Shown here one piece after another: positions 1-13,900 of a stretch of 64,000 nt of DNA. A program made the translations under genes and the position numbers. Position 1 is the first letter of the stretch, and each line of letters opens with the position of its first letter. The stretch covers positions 2,356,001-2,420,000 of the forward strand of contig JASFXZ010000008.1 of NCBI GenBank assembly GCA_032209605.1. Reading direction: 5' to 3'. The notes beneath the pieces are model-generated. The model was given only the letters and a program-made list of their open reading frames with translations. It did not search any database and had not been told where the DNA came from. The stretch is from Mactromeris polynyma (Eukaryota > Mollusca > Bivalvia > Venerida > Mactridae).

Positions 1-665
1 TAGTTCTATCAGTCATTGAAATTAAGAATTTTATTGATACATTCACAGTAATGTTAATCTGATAAAGTTTACAGCCTGTGGATGTTTGAATTCATTTCTG
101 ATGCTTTCCACAGATCTTTGTACCGTCATAACGTACTCGCTGTGGCCACTGTCTACACTGTGCGTACAGCAACTACACCTAAACTACAGTACGCATCTTG
201 TATAGCATTCCCTGAGATTTTGTAAATAAAAGATGGAGTGTAGTAAGAAAGTCAGTTTATTTTTACGGTATTTTAGAGTAGTTGCCGTATATGCTGCAGA
301 GACGGAGGCTATGGTGATGTTACCTAATTATGAATCACTAATTTCTATTTTGTGCTTTTTCGGCGCAGCTGTACTAACATGGTTTTGCTATTTGCGTATC
401 AGTGTTGTGTAAATCAATCATATCTTACGTTGACAATTTCTCTTCAACAGAACAACGTTTATTACCTTGAAGCAGATTGGTTAAACTTTCGATAAAGGGT
501 ACCTTACCTTACCGAAATCCACTGAATTTCGGTGAATTTACCGAAATCCATTTTGGATCTGGATTGACCAGCAAGCGTAACATCTCGGCATTTTTTTTGT
601 TACACAACAAATCTTAACCTTCAAATTGCACCGACCATCTTTTTTAAAGATATATCTTGTTTTAG
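1..665. other. Non-coding, no feature recognised
   Basis: A short open stretch at 117-224 behind ttccacag ends in TAA within TAAATAAA. I could not relate it to RNF123 or anything else. Otherwise nothing is seen. Confidence 0.4.
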
Positions 666-782
666 ACTGATGCTGGATTGACCAAATCGGGTGAAAGTGA
701 AGATGTCTCTATGGAAACCAAACCTCTACCACTCACAGACAAACGTAGCAAACAAAGTTCTATATTACTTATAGTTTGCCAA
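666..782 (+). CDS. RNF123: Candidate additional upstream exon of RNF123
   Basis: A 117 bp open stretch sits behind a good polypyrimidine acceptor (ttgttttag) and ends before gtaatg. It is in phase 0 at both ends, which fits the next exon at 1816. It encodes 39 residues including ESEDVSMETKPLPL, charged and serine-rich. I recall no matching RNF123 segment, so the assignment rests on phase and position only. Confidence 0.35.
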
Positions 783-1309
783 GTAATGGATAAAGTTTCT
801 TCAATGTTGGTAGGTTATGGTTAGATTTTCTTTATGAGAATGTTTTTTTGGAGTTAAAAGTGGGCTATCCTGGTTATACAACAATTCCATTGTATTGTGT
901 ATTTACAAAATGTCCCTAACTCCTCCTATCAGTAAGGTTACACGTTCACACACTTTGTTGCATTGTTACAAGTTCATTAACATTACATATTACAAGCCTG
1001 CTAAACTTGGATAATTTTAATCAATTTGTCAATATGTTAAGTCAGCTTTGGACAAAATAACCAATTGAGGGTACGGCACATCAATAGCTCAGTTAAGTTC
1101 AGAAGTTGTTACGATGGTTTCATGTCAAACCATCAATTTCTGCAGTTTATATATGAAGAATGCTGCAAATGCTGTCACTGATAATATGAGTATGGAGTGA
1201 CTGGAATCAAGATGACTGAACTGGGAGGCATTATATGAAATAGATAATGACAGATATTTTTGAAGTTTGCTTCACTTTACTGTGTTATCAAATACATGTA
1301 CATGTATAG

Positions 1310-1574
1310 TTTCATCAGGTTTAACGCCGTTTCTCAACGATATTTCAGTTATATATGGCGGCCGGTTCACCTAACCAGTTTTTCCTGGACTGAATTCTTA
1401 CCAGTACTAACTTACCCTTCCACAAGGAGCCGGCAACTTCTCCACATGTGGATGAAAATCTACAATTTTGTCAAATTTTCATGGAAGGGTATGACCTGCC
1501 GCGACCTGGAATCGAACCCGGATCACCGGGTTACAAGTCCAGCGCACTAACCACTGGACCACAGCCGCGGCTTC
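1310..1574 (-). mobile_element. tRNA-derived SINE with perfect 13 bp target-site duplication
   Basis: Read on the - strand, a tRNA-like head (about 1571-1498) has box A TGGTCCAGTGG, anticodon-like TGT (Thr) and box B GGTTCGATTCC. It is followed by a body and the tail motif GAAATATCGTTGAGAAAC. The direct repeat tgtacatgtatag flanks it at 1297-1309 and 1575-1587. The tail motif is shared with the element at 57016-57222 and resembles molluscan V-SINE-like families from memory. Confidence 0.85.
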
Positions 1575-1815
1575 TGTACATGTATAGAAATCATAATAAC
1601 TTTAATCACTCCTGAAAACTACACTCTGGGTTCTTGATCATTACTTATACCAACTTCTATATAAAGGAAGAGAACTCTAGATTGAATAAAGGGAGAGAAC
1701 TGGTGACAATCTCCTGTGATATGAACCCATGTCCTTTATATCAGGGGATTGTAGCTGTCTACCCATTGATCACTATGCCTCCCTTGTTTGTTTATTGTTC
1801 ATTTTCATATTTCAG

Positions 1816-1941
1816 AAAAGTACATATATAACTGAAGCATGTTTACTGAAGATACTTGTAAAACTGAATGATGTTTCCATTGTACATACTGAACAACCTT
1901 ATATATCAAAACTACTGGATTATATGTGGGCTTTCATGCTG
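1816..1941 (+). CDS. RNF123: RNF123 exon ending in YMWAFML
   Basis: Acceptor atatttcag, donor CTG|gtaagt, 42 codons, phase 0 at both ends. The residues [11 protein letters not shown] correspond to HLLDFLWLFM of vertebrate RNF123. The last 27 bases and the donor form the first unit of the 47 bp tandem array that follows. Confidence 0.85.
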
Positions 1942-4900
1942 GTAAGTCGTCCATACATTGTCTGGATTATATGTGGGCTTTCATGCTGGTAAGTCATCCA
2001 TACATTGTCTGGATTATATGTGGGCTTTCATGCTGGTAAGTCGTCCATACATTGTCTGGATTATATGTGGGCTTTCATGCTGGTAAGTCGTCCATACATT
2101 GTCTGGATTATATGTGGGCTTTCATGCTGGTAAGTCATCCATACATTGTCTGGATTATATGTGGGCTTTCATGCTGGTAAGTCATCCATACATTGTCTGG
2201 ATTATATGTGGGCTTTCATGCTGGTAAGTCGTCCATACATTGTCTGGATTATATGTGGGCTTTCATGCTGGTAAGTCGTCCATACATTGTCTGGATTATA
2301 TGTGGGCTTTCATGCTGGTAAGTCATCCATACATTGTCTGGATTATATGTGGGCTTTCATGCTGGTAAGTCATCCATACATTGTCTGGATTATATGTGGG
2401 CTTTCATGCTGGTAAGTCATCCATACATTGTCTGGATTATATGTGGGCTTTCATGCTGGTAAGTCATCCATACATTGTCTGGATTATATGTGGGCTTTCA
2501 TGCTGGTAAGTCATCCATACATTGTCTGGATTATATGTGGGCTTTCATGCTGGTAAGTCATCCATACATTGTCTGGATTATATGTGGGCTTTCATGCTGG
2601 TAAGTCGTCCATTCATTGTCATTCAAATAGATAGATATATATTTTGTTTGCATATTGAACACTGAAAAATGGAGAGGGTGTACTGTATTATTTGCTCAAG
2701 AGAGGGATGTTCTGTAGAGGGTTTGGCTTAAGAGAAGGCCATTGAGGTTTCTCTCACAGATGTCCTGAATTATCTCTGTGTTGTTGCATGGTCATGGTCT
2801 TGGTCTTTGTATAACAAATAGAGAATAAAACAGGGGAAATAGAGTAGAACACAGCAGCTATATTGGTGTATTCATGTTGAACACAGCAGCTATATTGGTG
2901 TATTCATGTTGAACACAGCAGCTATATTGGTGTATTCATGTTGAACACAGCAGCTATATTGGTGTATTCATGTTGAACACAGCAGCTATATTGGTGTATT
3001 CATGTTGAACACAGCAGCTATATTGGTGTATTCATGTTGAACACAGCAGCTATATTGGTGTATTCATGTTGAACACAGTAGTTATATTGGTGTATTCATG
3101 TTGAACACAGCAGCTATATTGGTGTATTCATGTTGAACACAGCAGCTATATTGGTGTATTCATGTTGAACACAGCAGCTATATTGGTGTATTCATGTTGA
3201 ACACAGCAGCTATATTGGTCTATTCATGTTGAACACATCAGCTATATTGGTCTATTCATGTTGAACACAGCAGCTATATTGGTGTATTCATGTTGAACAC
3301 AGCAGCTATATTGGTGTATTCATGTTGAACACAGCAGCTATATTGGTCTATTCATGTTGAACACATCAGCTATATTGGTCTATTCATGTTGAACACAGCA
3401 GCTATATTGGTGTATTCATGTTGAACACAGCAGCTATATTGGTGTATTCATGTTGAACACAGCAGCTATATTGGTGTATTCATGTTGAACACAGCAGCTA
3501 TATTGGTCTATTCATGTTGAACACAGCAGCTATATTGGTGTATTCATGTTGAACACAGCAGCTATATTGGTGTATTCATGTTGAACACAGCAGCTATATT
3601 GGTGTATTCATGTTGAACACAGCAGCTATATTGGTCTATTCATGTTGAACACATCAGCTATATTGGTGTATTCATGTTGAACACAGCAGCTATATTGGTG
3701 TATTCATGTTGAACACAGCAGCTATATTGGTGTATTCATGTTGAACACAGCAGCTATATTGGTCTATTCATGTTGAACACAGCAGCTATATTGGTGTATT
3801 CATGTTGAACACAGCAGCTATATTGGTGTATTCATGTTGAACACAGCAGCTATATTGGTGTATTCATTATTTGATGTGTTATTTAACCTATACAAGTTGA
3901 CATAGTGATTCACATATTCACAAAAAAATGTTCACTTACTGCTGTTTGATGAAGCTAACTTACTATGAGAAATATGTAAAACATTCTATTCATGTTTGCA
4001 CTTGTGTAACCATTTACTTGTAGCCCTACTGTTATAGTTCATACATAATCTATAAGGATACCTCGTCTTATGTTGTTAGGGATCTGATGTACGTTGTTGT
4101 GTGGAGAATTTAATGATGTCCCTACTACAAGCATACAGATACGCACCAGCAACAACAGATTTCAGGCATAATGTTAGTTCTATTGTTGTTTTAAAGTACA
4201 GTCTGACCTCATTTATTCGACAACCTTCTATCAGAATACTTGGTATCATCGGAAATATGTATAAGATCCAGATGTATCTTCTTGAAATGAAATAGGCTAT
4301 TGAAACCAGGTAGAATTCGAATTAAAATTTCGGAGCTGATGAATTTGAATGAATGAGGTCTGACTGTAAGCAAGCAAACAAAATTAAATCTTACAAATAA
4401 ATAAAGTCTGCATTGGTTAAATAATACCAGAAACAAATAATTAGATCGAACTTTATATTACTTGTTATAAACTTTGGTTGTAAAATGTTTTGACAATTAA
4501 AGTGTAAGGGATTTTTAGCATTGTATACAATCTTATTGAGTTTATCTTGGTTATCCATGTCATGTATACTGTCACCATTGAGCTGCTCTTGTTTTCAAAT
4601 AATATTTGTAAGACCAAAACTATGTAATTACTGATATCCTTATCTTTTGTTGGTATATTACTTGTACAAGTTTCTACTATATATGTGAGGATGAGATGAC
4701 CTGTGTTGTTGTGTATGATTATACAGTGGAACCCCTCCAAACCAACACCTTCCGGGCCGAAGGAAAAGTTTGGGTTAGAGAGGTTTCCAACTTTCAGGGG
4801 TTCTGGTTTGGACGGAATCCACTGTACATGTTGTTGTTATGTATAAAGGATTGGACTTGTTTTACAGAGACAATATTTAACTCTGGTGTTGGGCATTATG

Positions 4901-7900
4901 AGACATCAACAGACTCGCAGATATCTACTCAGTTCAGAACTATATCCTTTGTCGGTCAGCTGTTAAATAAAAACTGTAATATTTTACGTGTTTTAGATGT
5001 TATATGAGATCAAATACTTCTTCATCTCATTTATAATATTTGTAATTACAATTCAAAGTCAAATGTGTTTCTGTCATGTTGTTTTTTTTCTGTTTGAAGA
5101 TTTTTTTTGTAGAATTTTTACTCTTAATTTATTGACATTCAGAAGTTTATGGATTCAGCATAGATGATGTTAAAATGGAAATAGATGTTAGTAAACAATT
5201 GTTCAAATATTTAACTTTACATTCCCAGTTTTTCTTGTCATATATTCATGTAGATGCTTAATAAGTTGTTGTCACCAGGGATGTCAGTAAAATTGTCTTT
5301 TCCTTGAAATTCTTCAACTATTAGGAAAAATAAGGTTAAAAAAAAAAAATGAAATAGTTGTCAGAAATTCATCGCTGCTGAGCAAGAACTACTAAAACAA
5401 CTTTGGGCTTTAGTTTCCTTGACAATTTTGTTACCTTTGACAAGATAAAGTTTCCCATGTTTCTACATATCAAGCCGTTAGATGATGCTGGATTGCAGGA
5501 GCTCACGCCAACAGTTTGGTGGGACATGTCATCTCAGGTAATCATTGTAACTGTTCTCAGGTTGGCTATGTAATCTACCTGACTTGTCTGTACACTCCTC
5601 AGTGTATGGCAACTGTGTGCAGATTATCCATTTATGCCCATTACATCAAGGTAACTGAATTCTGTGTAACACTGATATATTAAGTGACATGACTTGTATG
5701 TAGAATGTTGATTTTTTAGGATATTTTGCTGCTTTTTACACTTATATTGATGTGCAGTGATACCTCGTTTATGTGGTAACCTTGCATCTGAATACTTGTA
5801 ATCATCTGAAATAAGTATCAGGTCCAGCTGTATCTCCTTGAGCATGTCGAATGGGCTATTTGATACCATGTATTATTCAAATCAAAATTTCAGATCAGAT
5901 GAATGCGAAGGAACAAGGTCCTACTGTATATCCCAAATATGGCATCTGATCATAATATTGGCTACTTAATGTGAAATGGTGGCTCAAAATAATGGCATCT
6001 AATGTAAATCTCAAATGTACTCGATCTTTTTAACTTTGGTTGACAAATGCTTGAATGTAGAGCAAGTTGAGCTCAAGTATTAAATCTCAAGATATCAGCT
6101 CTAACTGAGCAAGAATTCAAATTCCCCAGTGCAAGAATTCAAACGTAGCTGAGCTTGTATGTGAATCAGGAAATCAAATTTTCGTCATTCCAACCTGACA
6201 GTTTAATTGCTTTACAGGATGATGATGAATCAACAACACAACCGTGTATACCTGACGATGATGAAGAAAAAAAAGAAAAATATATGAAATCTTGTGAAGA
6301 CTTAAGGCAGAAGATTGAAGGTCAATATTTTATCATTTCATCTCGATTATATAGAGGATATGTGTGTTTTGGTGTAAGGTCGAAAGTTATTTCACTGAGT
6401 GAGCAGCGGACGAAACATTTTCATTTGTGGCAAAGCCACGAGTGAAAATTTAAGTTAGATGCTCATGAGGTGAAATAATTTTACTGTGATTCATCAGAAA
6501 CTAATTCACCATTATTCTGCAGTAAACCACCAGAAAGCATGAAATCAACTTCCAGATGCTATGATGCTATGGACATATGTATCCATATATTATTATCTTG
6601 AGCACATGATGCATTTTTCCCCTTGTTGACTGCCTAAATTCTCAATGATTGTCGGCCAGATTATTCATTGCTCCACCGTTCCTAAAGATATGTACCCTTG
6701 TACCTCCCAAGTCCCTAATGTTTCATAGACAGTTGTTTCCCTAGGGTCTGTGTGGGGAAGCATTGACAAGTAATACTAGGACTGAACAGATTGAAAGTTT
6801 TTGATATTATGGTTCATAATTTAAAAAACATAGTTTCAATCTATGAAAAGGACAATAATGTCCAGTAAATACCCCCAAACTATGTCTACAGGCAGAAATG
6901 AAAATCTCTTTTCCACATTACTAAAGTGAAAGGGTAGAAATTGGAAAGTGTCTTAGTGGAAGCAAGGGATATTTTAAAATGTGTTGTTAGTAATGTTTCA
7001 ATTATTTGTTCAATTTCATACTTAGGTCAGTTGTTGATACATTTAACAGTGCTCTTAAAATCGAATACATTTTTTATCTTGATTTTGCTAATTACAGAGG
7101 TAGAACATCTTCAAGTGATGATACTGAAAGTTTTGTTGTATCACAGAGATCTCATCAATGTAAGTATTAGCACATTTTGTATCTTGCAATGCTTCTACAC
7201 TCTATTAATAGTGTCCTGGATAAATATATAACGTTCCAGTGTAAAATCATGCTTGCTTTGGGACTTCCTATCTCTTATGAACTCGAGAGTTCGAAAAAAA
7301 CTGTTCAGTGAAGATAAAAAAGCAGTTTCAATGCTTTCTGCCCCAACCTTGTTCTGTGTAATAGAGTATACTGTATGCTATGGTTGCTATGGATCCAAGT
7401 ACAATACTTTCTGCCCCAACCTTGTTCTGTGTAATAGAGTATACTGTATGCTATGGTTGCTATGGATCCAAGTACAATACTTTCTGCCCCAACCTTGTTC
7501 TGTGTAATAGAGTATACTGTATGCTTTGGTTGCTATGGATACAAGTACAATACTTTCTGCCCCAACCTTGTTCTGTGTAATAGAGTATACTATATGCTAT
7601 GGTTGCTATGGATCCAAGTACAATACTTTCTGCCCCAACCTTGTTCTGTGTAATAGAGTATACTATATGCTATGGTTGCTATGGATCCAACTACATACAG
7701 TATTACTATGAGCTTTGTTTGTTTATGTGTCCTTAGCCATATTTCAATTACAGTATAAAACCATCATGGCCGTTTTTTTGTTCTGATCAATGGCTATGGT
7801 TATGTAGGCAATGCTTTGTTCTAGAAGCTATGCTAAAACCTATCACAACATAGTATATAATATAGAAACATTACCTCTGATACTGTTACTGTACACTGCT

Positions 7901-10900
7901 TTATTTCAGGGTAAGACATCCAGACAGATGTTTCTGGAGAAATTCAGGAAATATATCAAAGAAACGAAGGTAAGATTCTCCACTGTGTACTCACTGATTG
8001 CCCTACATGCGTGTGTTTGTTAGCTGCCTACATGCGTGTGTTTGTTAGCTGCCTACATGCGTGTGTTTGTTAGCTGCCTACATGCGTGTGTTTGTTAGCT
8101 GCCTACATGCGTGTGTTTGTTAGCTGCCTACATGCGTGTGTTTGTTAGCTGCCTACATGCGTGTGTTTGTTAGCTGCCTACATGCGTGTGTTTGTTAGCG
8201 AACATTGGATTTACTATCTATTTGTATGCATTTTGCCAGCTATGAGTATTTGGCCGCATATATGAAGTTATATTTGCATGTGATCTTCTGTTCATTCTCA
8301 TTAAAATCAGTGCTCACTGAATATTAGCACTTTAGTTGGTGTTGTAGCAAATCAATGACTGTCTTTAAATTTTAAGCTTCCAATAGTGTATTTTGTTGGT
8401 AATATTGTGTTTTCAAGTTAACCACTGTATGTTACAGTTAACTGCCTTGAATATCTGGCCGTTACCTGTGACACTGTGTTTCTTTCACCGTATGGTTCAA
8501 GTCTTGCGGCATTACTGGGATGATTTCCAGAAAGAAGACTCCGGAAGATTTGTGTTAAGTTCAGGTATATCATATACTATCCTTCCAACATTTGTGTTAA
8601 GTTCAGATATATCATATACTATCCTTCCAACATTTGTGTTAAGTTCAGATATATCATATACTATCCTTCAAACATTTGTGTTAAGTTCAGATATATCATA
8701 TACTATCCTTCCAACATTTGTGTTAAGTTCATATATATCATATATTATCCTTACAACATTTGTGTTAAGTTCAGATATATCATATATTATCCTTCCAACA
8801 TTTGTGTTAAGTTCAGATATATCATATATTATCCTTACAACACGTTGAAACATCTGGTGAATTTTCTGATACGCAATGAAACATTGCAAGTTTAAAATGA
8901 TTCACCCCCTGTTTTACCAAATGTGAAAATATGTGAGTGTTTGATGATGAAATTAAGAGTGATGCATTATTTGGGCTCATCCACAACAAAACCTGTTTTA
9001 GTGACCAAAACATTCGTTTTCATGTCTACTTATCTTGATATAGCTATTCTAATGTTGGGAACAAGCTGTAAAAGTAAACTACAAAATCACATTGTGTCAG
9101 AATGCATTACTGAATTGTACATTAACTCTTAATAAATATTTAGTTTTTCAAGTCAAAAAACCCAAATTACATAACACACATGAACATTGTCATGTTCCTT
9201 TAATACTATCATTCAAAATTTAGCAACCAAAGACACTTCTGAGAAAGTGTTTAGTTTGTCAAATAAAAGTTTCAGTGGGAAATACATGTACTTGACATCC
9301 TATCTTCCATCACTAATACAGGGTTTGTCGTGGAAGTGTCCTTTTATTAAACTTTAGTCTAATTAGTGTGTGCTTTTACAACATACATGGCATACTTGTA
9401 CAGTTTTTCCTCAGTATGTGACGGTATCTTTCAGAAGCTTATATGCCTATACAGGAATTCTGGTCTGATACGAGAGATTATTTCGATCTACAAAGATGTG
9501 GAGGATCTATGTCCCATCTCAACCGGATCCTGGGATGTAAGTACAAACAGTGTTGTTGACCACGATCTGTGACTGTCGAAGTTTCGCTACGTTTTGTGTA
9601 CAGTCAAACCTTAATAATACCACCACCCTAGGAACCCTTGACAACCGGTCTTCTTATTGAGATGGTCTGAATATTGAGGTTCAATTAGGAGTAAAACAGT
9701 GAAATTGTGTTCTTAATATTGAATTGGTCTTATGATTGAGATGGTCTTTAAGTGAGGTTTACTGTATTTATTTTAACACTAACTTAGAATCACTGTTTAG
9801 ATAGGAGCAATATTGTTAATAACGTAAAAAATATCAATAATCATGAGTAATGGTGTTGGTGAAATGATAGGGAAAATATGTAAAAATAAAAATTGACTTG
9901 TGTCTTACTGCTTAACATGTCTGGTAAAATTTGCTTTTTTGGTAAAAATATGGCAATTTTACTATGAGCAAAGATTATTTGCTGTCTGGTAAAGGCAGCC
10001 TCTCTATGGCAAATTCTGGTCAGGTAGTTTATGTAGCTTAAAGTCATTGGGTTTTATTTTGAATATTTTAGCTGAAGTGAATAAAGCTCAAGGTTTAGAA
10101 CTATCAGATGAGGGGCAGGTTAAAGTTGTACCCACACCTGGTAAGTAGTTTAACTTTATTATACCCCCACAAACAGAGTGTGTATACTGGAGTCACTTTG
10201 TTGGTTGGTTTGCTATAACATGGATTTTCTTAAAGACCTGTGGAGCAACTGCTTATTTATTTTTGGAGTTTTGTCTTGAAGCTTCACAGAAATAAACTAC
10301 ATGATGAGTTATAGTGCATGACATAACTTTTATCACAAAGATTACTGATCGCTTCTGTATTGGATTTTAATAAAAATATGTCTGACAAAGGGGTATTGCG
10401 TAGGTATTAAACACCTTCTTTGATAGCTCTAGTAAGGAGCTGTATTAGGTCACCGTAAACATTGAAACAAACTTGTGTGTATAGTGCTGTTTTATTAACT
10501 GTGAACACATGCATATATTACTTGGACCATAATATTTCAAAGTAGGAGTATTGAACTGTTTGTGTTTGTCCATAAGCTTGATGGAGAAAAAGCCGCAGTT
10601 GTGTTTTCATAGAAAGGTAAAGTTATAGTTTTATGCACGAGAGCATTTCTTTACCTAAAATGACATGGGTCGGTCCTGAAAGTTCATATACATGTTCGTG
10701 GTCAGCATTAACCTCAACTGCCTTGATGAATTAAGGTTGTCAATATCAAAAATATTATCATGGACTGGCAAACGTACCTGTATTTTGGTTGAAGTTTTCT
10801 ACTGAATATGATAAGAGTCAATATGTGAGATAAAGGATATTTTATTGAATGTCTCATGTTGACAAGTATACATTAGTCAGAATGTTCTTGTCTTATTCCT

Positions 10901-13900
10901 AATATAGTCATTGTTACATTAATTGTGTTGCTCAATGACCTACAAGCAGTAAAGTATCAATACATGTCCCAGAAAACAAAACATAACTTATACCAAGCAT
11001 TTAGATAGAGAAGATACAGATTTTGTCATCACTGTTTGAGTAGTGAACTAACTGTGTGTTATATTGTAACAGAGAGTGAATATCCGAGACCAGAGATGCC
11101 AAGTGGTAATACATTGATGGAGATGTTGGATGGTGTCATGTTGATGTATTACACTGCTGCACATAAACAACTCAGCAAGGTAAGTCATATAAAACTGGTC
11201 GATGAGATTGTCTCAGCTCACTGAATTCATCAGAATGTTTTGGGAGTAATTATGATGACGAAAACGCTCAGCATAAAAGGCCCTACATCCCCCCCCCTTT
11301 TTATTGATTTTTAGCAATTTATTTATTTATATGTGGTTTTATGGTGCATCAACAGCTTATTAGCTATATTATATATATATATATAGCAATATTACTGACT
11401 GCTTATCTCTTCATTCAACTTGTATAGAAAATTCCCCATATGTGATCTGGTTTAACAATTGATTCAGTGTTTATGATTAAATCAAATATATTACATTGCA
11501 TATTTTAGAAAAATATAGATTGTAAACTTTCTAATGGTATATTGTTTTAGAACTACAAACAAGAAACCGTGGCAGATGAACAGTAAAAAAACAGCATTTT
11601 CTGTATATTTTTAGCATAGCCCATCAGTTTTACTCGAAATTCAGGTTTGGTAACTGTCACTCAGTAGAGTTCTGACATGTACATTGTACAGTGTGGAAAG
11701 TGTTAAAAGTGATATACATGTATACATCATTATTTTAAGAACGTGAATGACATTACAGTACCTATGCCACTTTGATTTGCCTCATTCATTGAGTATATTT
11801 TGATTCTCTTCTTGTAATTAGGGTTATCTATAAGATCATAGTGTGTCTGTTTTGGATAAGATAGCAGTTACGATGGTTCTGCACCAGACCCTGATATGTA
11901 CAAATGAGCCGTTCCACCACAAAACCAGCGCTAGTGACCAAACAATACATTTTCAGGTGTTTACATTTTCTAAAAGATATACAATGTATTTATGTAGGTT
12001 CAAATATATCAAAATCAGATGCCTACTTTTATTTTTATAGTGATTCCAAATATTTATGACAAAAGTCTTAAGTAAACTACAAAATGATGACGTCTAGTCA
12101 GAAATGCTTCAATCAAATCACTTATACAGGGATTTATCATGGATGGGTTCTTGTAGTTTTCTGAGTGTTTCTGGTATATGTATACATGTGTTTGTTTATT
12201 TGTGCAGATGAATGTGTTGAAGGAACATATACAAGAGTATGTCCAGTCATATTCTGATACATTGAAGAAGTTGGAAACTTGTCCTATTGAGGTACGTATT
12301 GATGATGTGCAACATCCACATTTACAGAACAGTCTAACCTCGAGCATGGTCTGACTGTACTTACTATGATGTAACTATGCCTGGTACCCAAAGAGAGGAA
12401 TTGTTGAAATATTTATGATGATAATTTTTTATTGATTTAGTCTTTAATTTAGTTGTTTGTTCACCAACCTTTGCTCTCAAGTGATATATATGTATCTGTA
12501 TGAAGACATCATAGGAACCACATCTGGCTCTTAAATGATGAAGGAAATGTGTATTACTTAGTCACTCCAAAACTTGGTTTTAAATCTGTCTATAGTGTCA
12601 AGATTGAATTGCACCAAAACTACACATTTTCTGTGAATTTAACATTCAAACTGTCTAGTCATTGTATTGCTGTATGTGTTAGTCTCGGGTGTGAGCGTAG
12701 GAAAAACTGAAGTATTCCACCTAAACTGGTGGGTTAATTTCATTTTCATATAGTGATGTCTCCAATGGAGATTAATATAGGGATAAAGGTAGATAACTCT
12801 CCAAGGGATAAAGGGAGAGAACTTGTGACAATCTCCTGTGGATGTGGTCTTAATGTTGTTACATCATGAAAACGGGGAAGGAATTTTCAGATATGTAAAT
12901 AACTATGTGCATATTGATTATGATGAATTGTTGACTTATTGGTACAGATGGCAGATGTGAGAGAGGAACTAGTGAGAGCGAAGTCAGTGTTTCTTGAGAA
13001 AATTACAGAATTAGCAAGACAAATATGTTGGGTCAGAGCTGTTACATATTCTAAGGTATGAAAAATATAAAATATATAAAATAAGTAATATTTATTGCTG
13101 ACTACTCTTATACCACACATACAGGACTTGATGTTGGTAATACATGTAGTAGTGCATGACCTTATTGTACTTCCACTTCACAGTGTCATGTGGGGGCTAT
13201 GTAGGAATCGCGCATGTTGTAAATAATTCATGAGAACAACGTTTTTCAAGTAATCTAAACCAATTTATTGGCTCATTGGTCTAATTCAGCCAAAATGGCA
13301 GTGTACTCAGCTGCGGGATATAGGGCCATCATGGCCGTCTTGTTCATTCTGTTGCTATGGGATTCAGTCGAAATGTGTATGATTTTTTCAGCAAAAGCAA
13401 TTAGATGTAGCGTGGTTATTGAAAGCAGCAATGAAGACCGTGAAGAAGGCTACAGAGTATAAACTGCTGTTCCAATATATGCCTGAATTCTACCTGGATA
13501 TTGTTGTATATTCTTACAATGCCTTGAAAAATTTCTTCCATTCATCCGAGCCGTTCCATTCTTTGCCAGGTAAATATTTTGTCACTCATCACAATGTCAA
13601 GTTTCGTGCTGTAATTTGCAACCTAAGTCACTTCATGTTCACCTGTATAGCTCAGTTATACTTAGCCTCATTTAAAAACGTCTTTGCTTGAAGTTTCCTG
13701 ACCCTGTGCAGTAGGTAGGTAGGCGATTAATTACTTAAAACAAACTCTTCTTTTGAGAACTTAGTTGGCTGAATTTGTTTGCAAGACTAGTAATTCTTGC
13801 CATATTCCAATATATTTTTTGGAGCACAGATATGCTTGCGGATATTGACGTAGGCTTAATTTAAGAACTTGATTTTCATTTTAGCCTTATATACAATACC

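Noticed and set aside
109..226. Possible exon after ttccacag
   Set aside because: One frame is open (SLYRHNVLAVATVYTV) but ends in TAA within TAAATAAA with no usable donor, and it matches nothing I know in RNF123.
1915..2619. CRISPR-like array (regular 47 bp repeats)
   Set aside because: There are no unique spacers between repeats, the DNA is eukaryotic, and the units continue an exon. The same reasoning excludes the other arrays.
9366..9572. 68-residue [16 protein letters not shown] over the RNF123 exon
   Set aside because: The neighbouring frame encodes [10 protein letters not shown], clearly RNF123. This one is a shadow.
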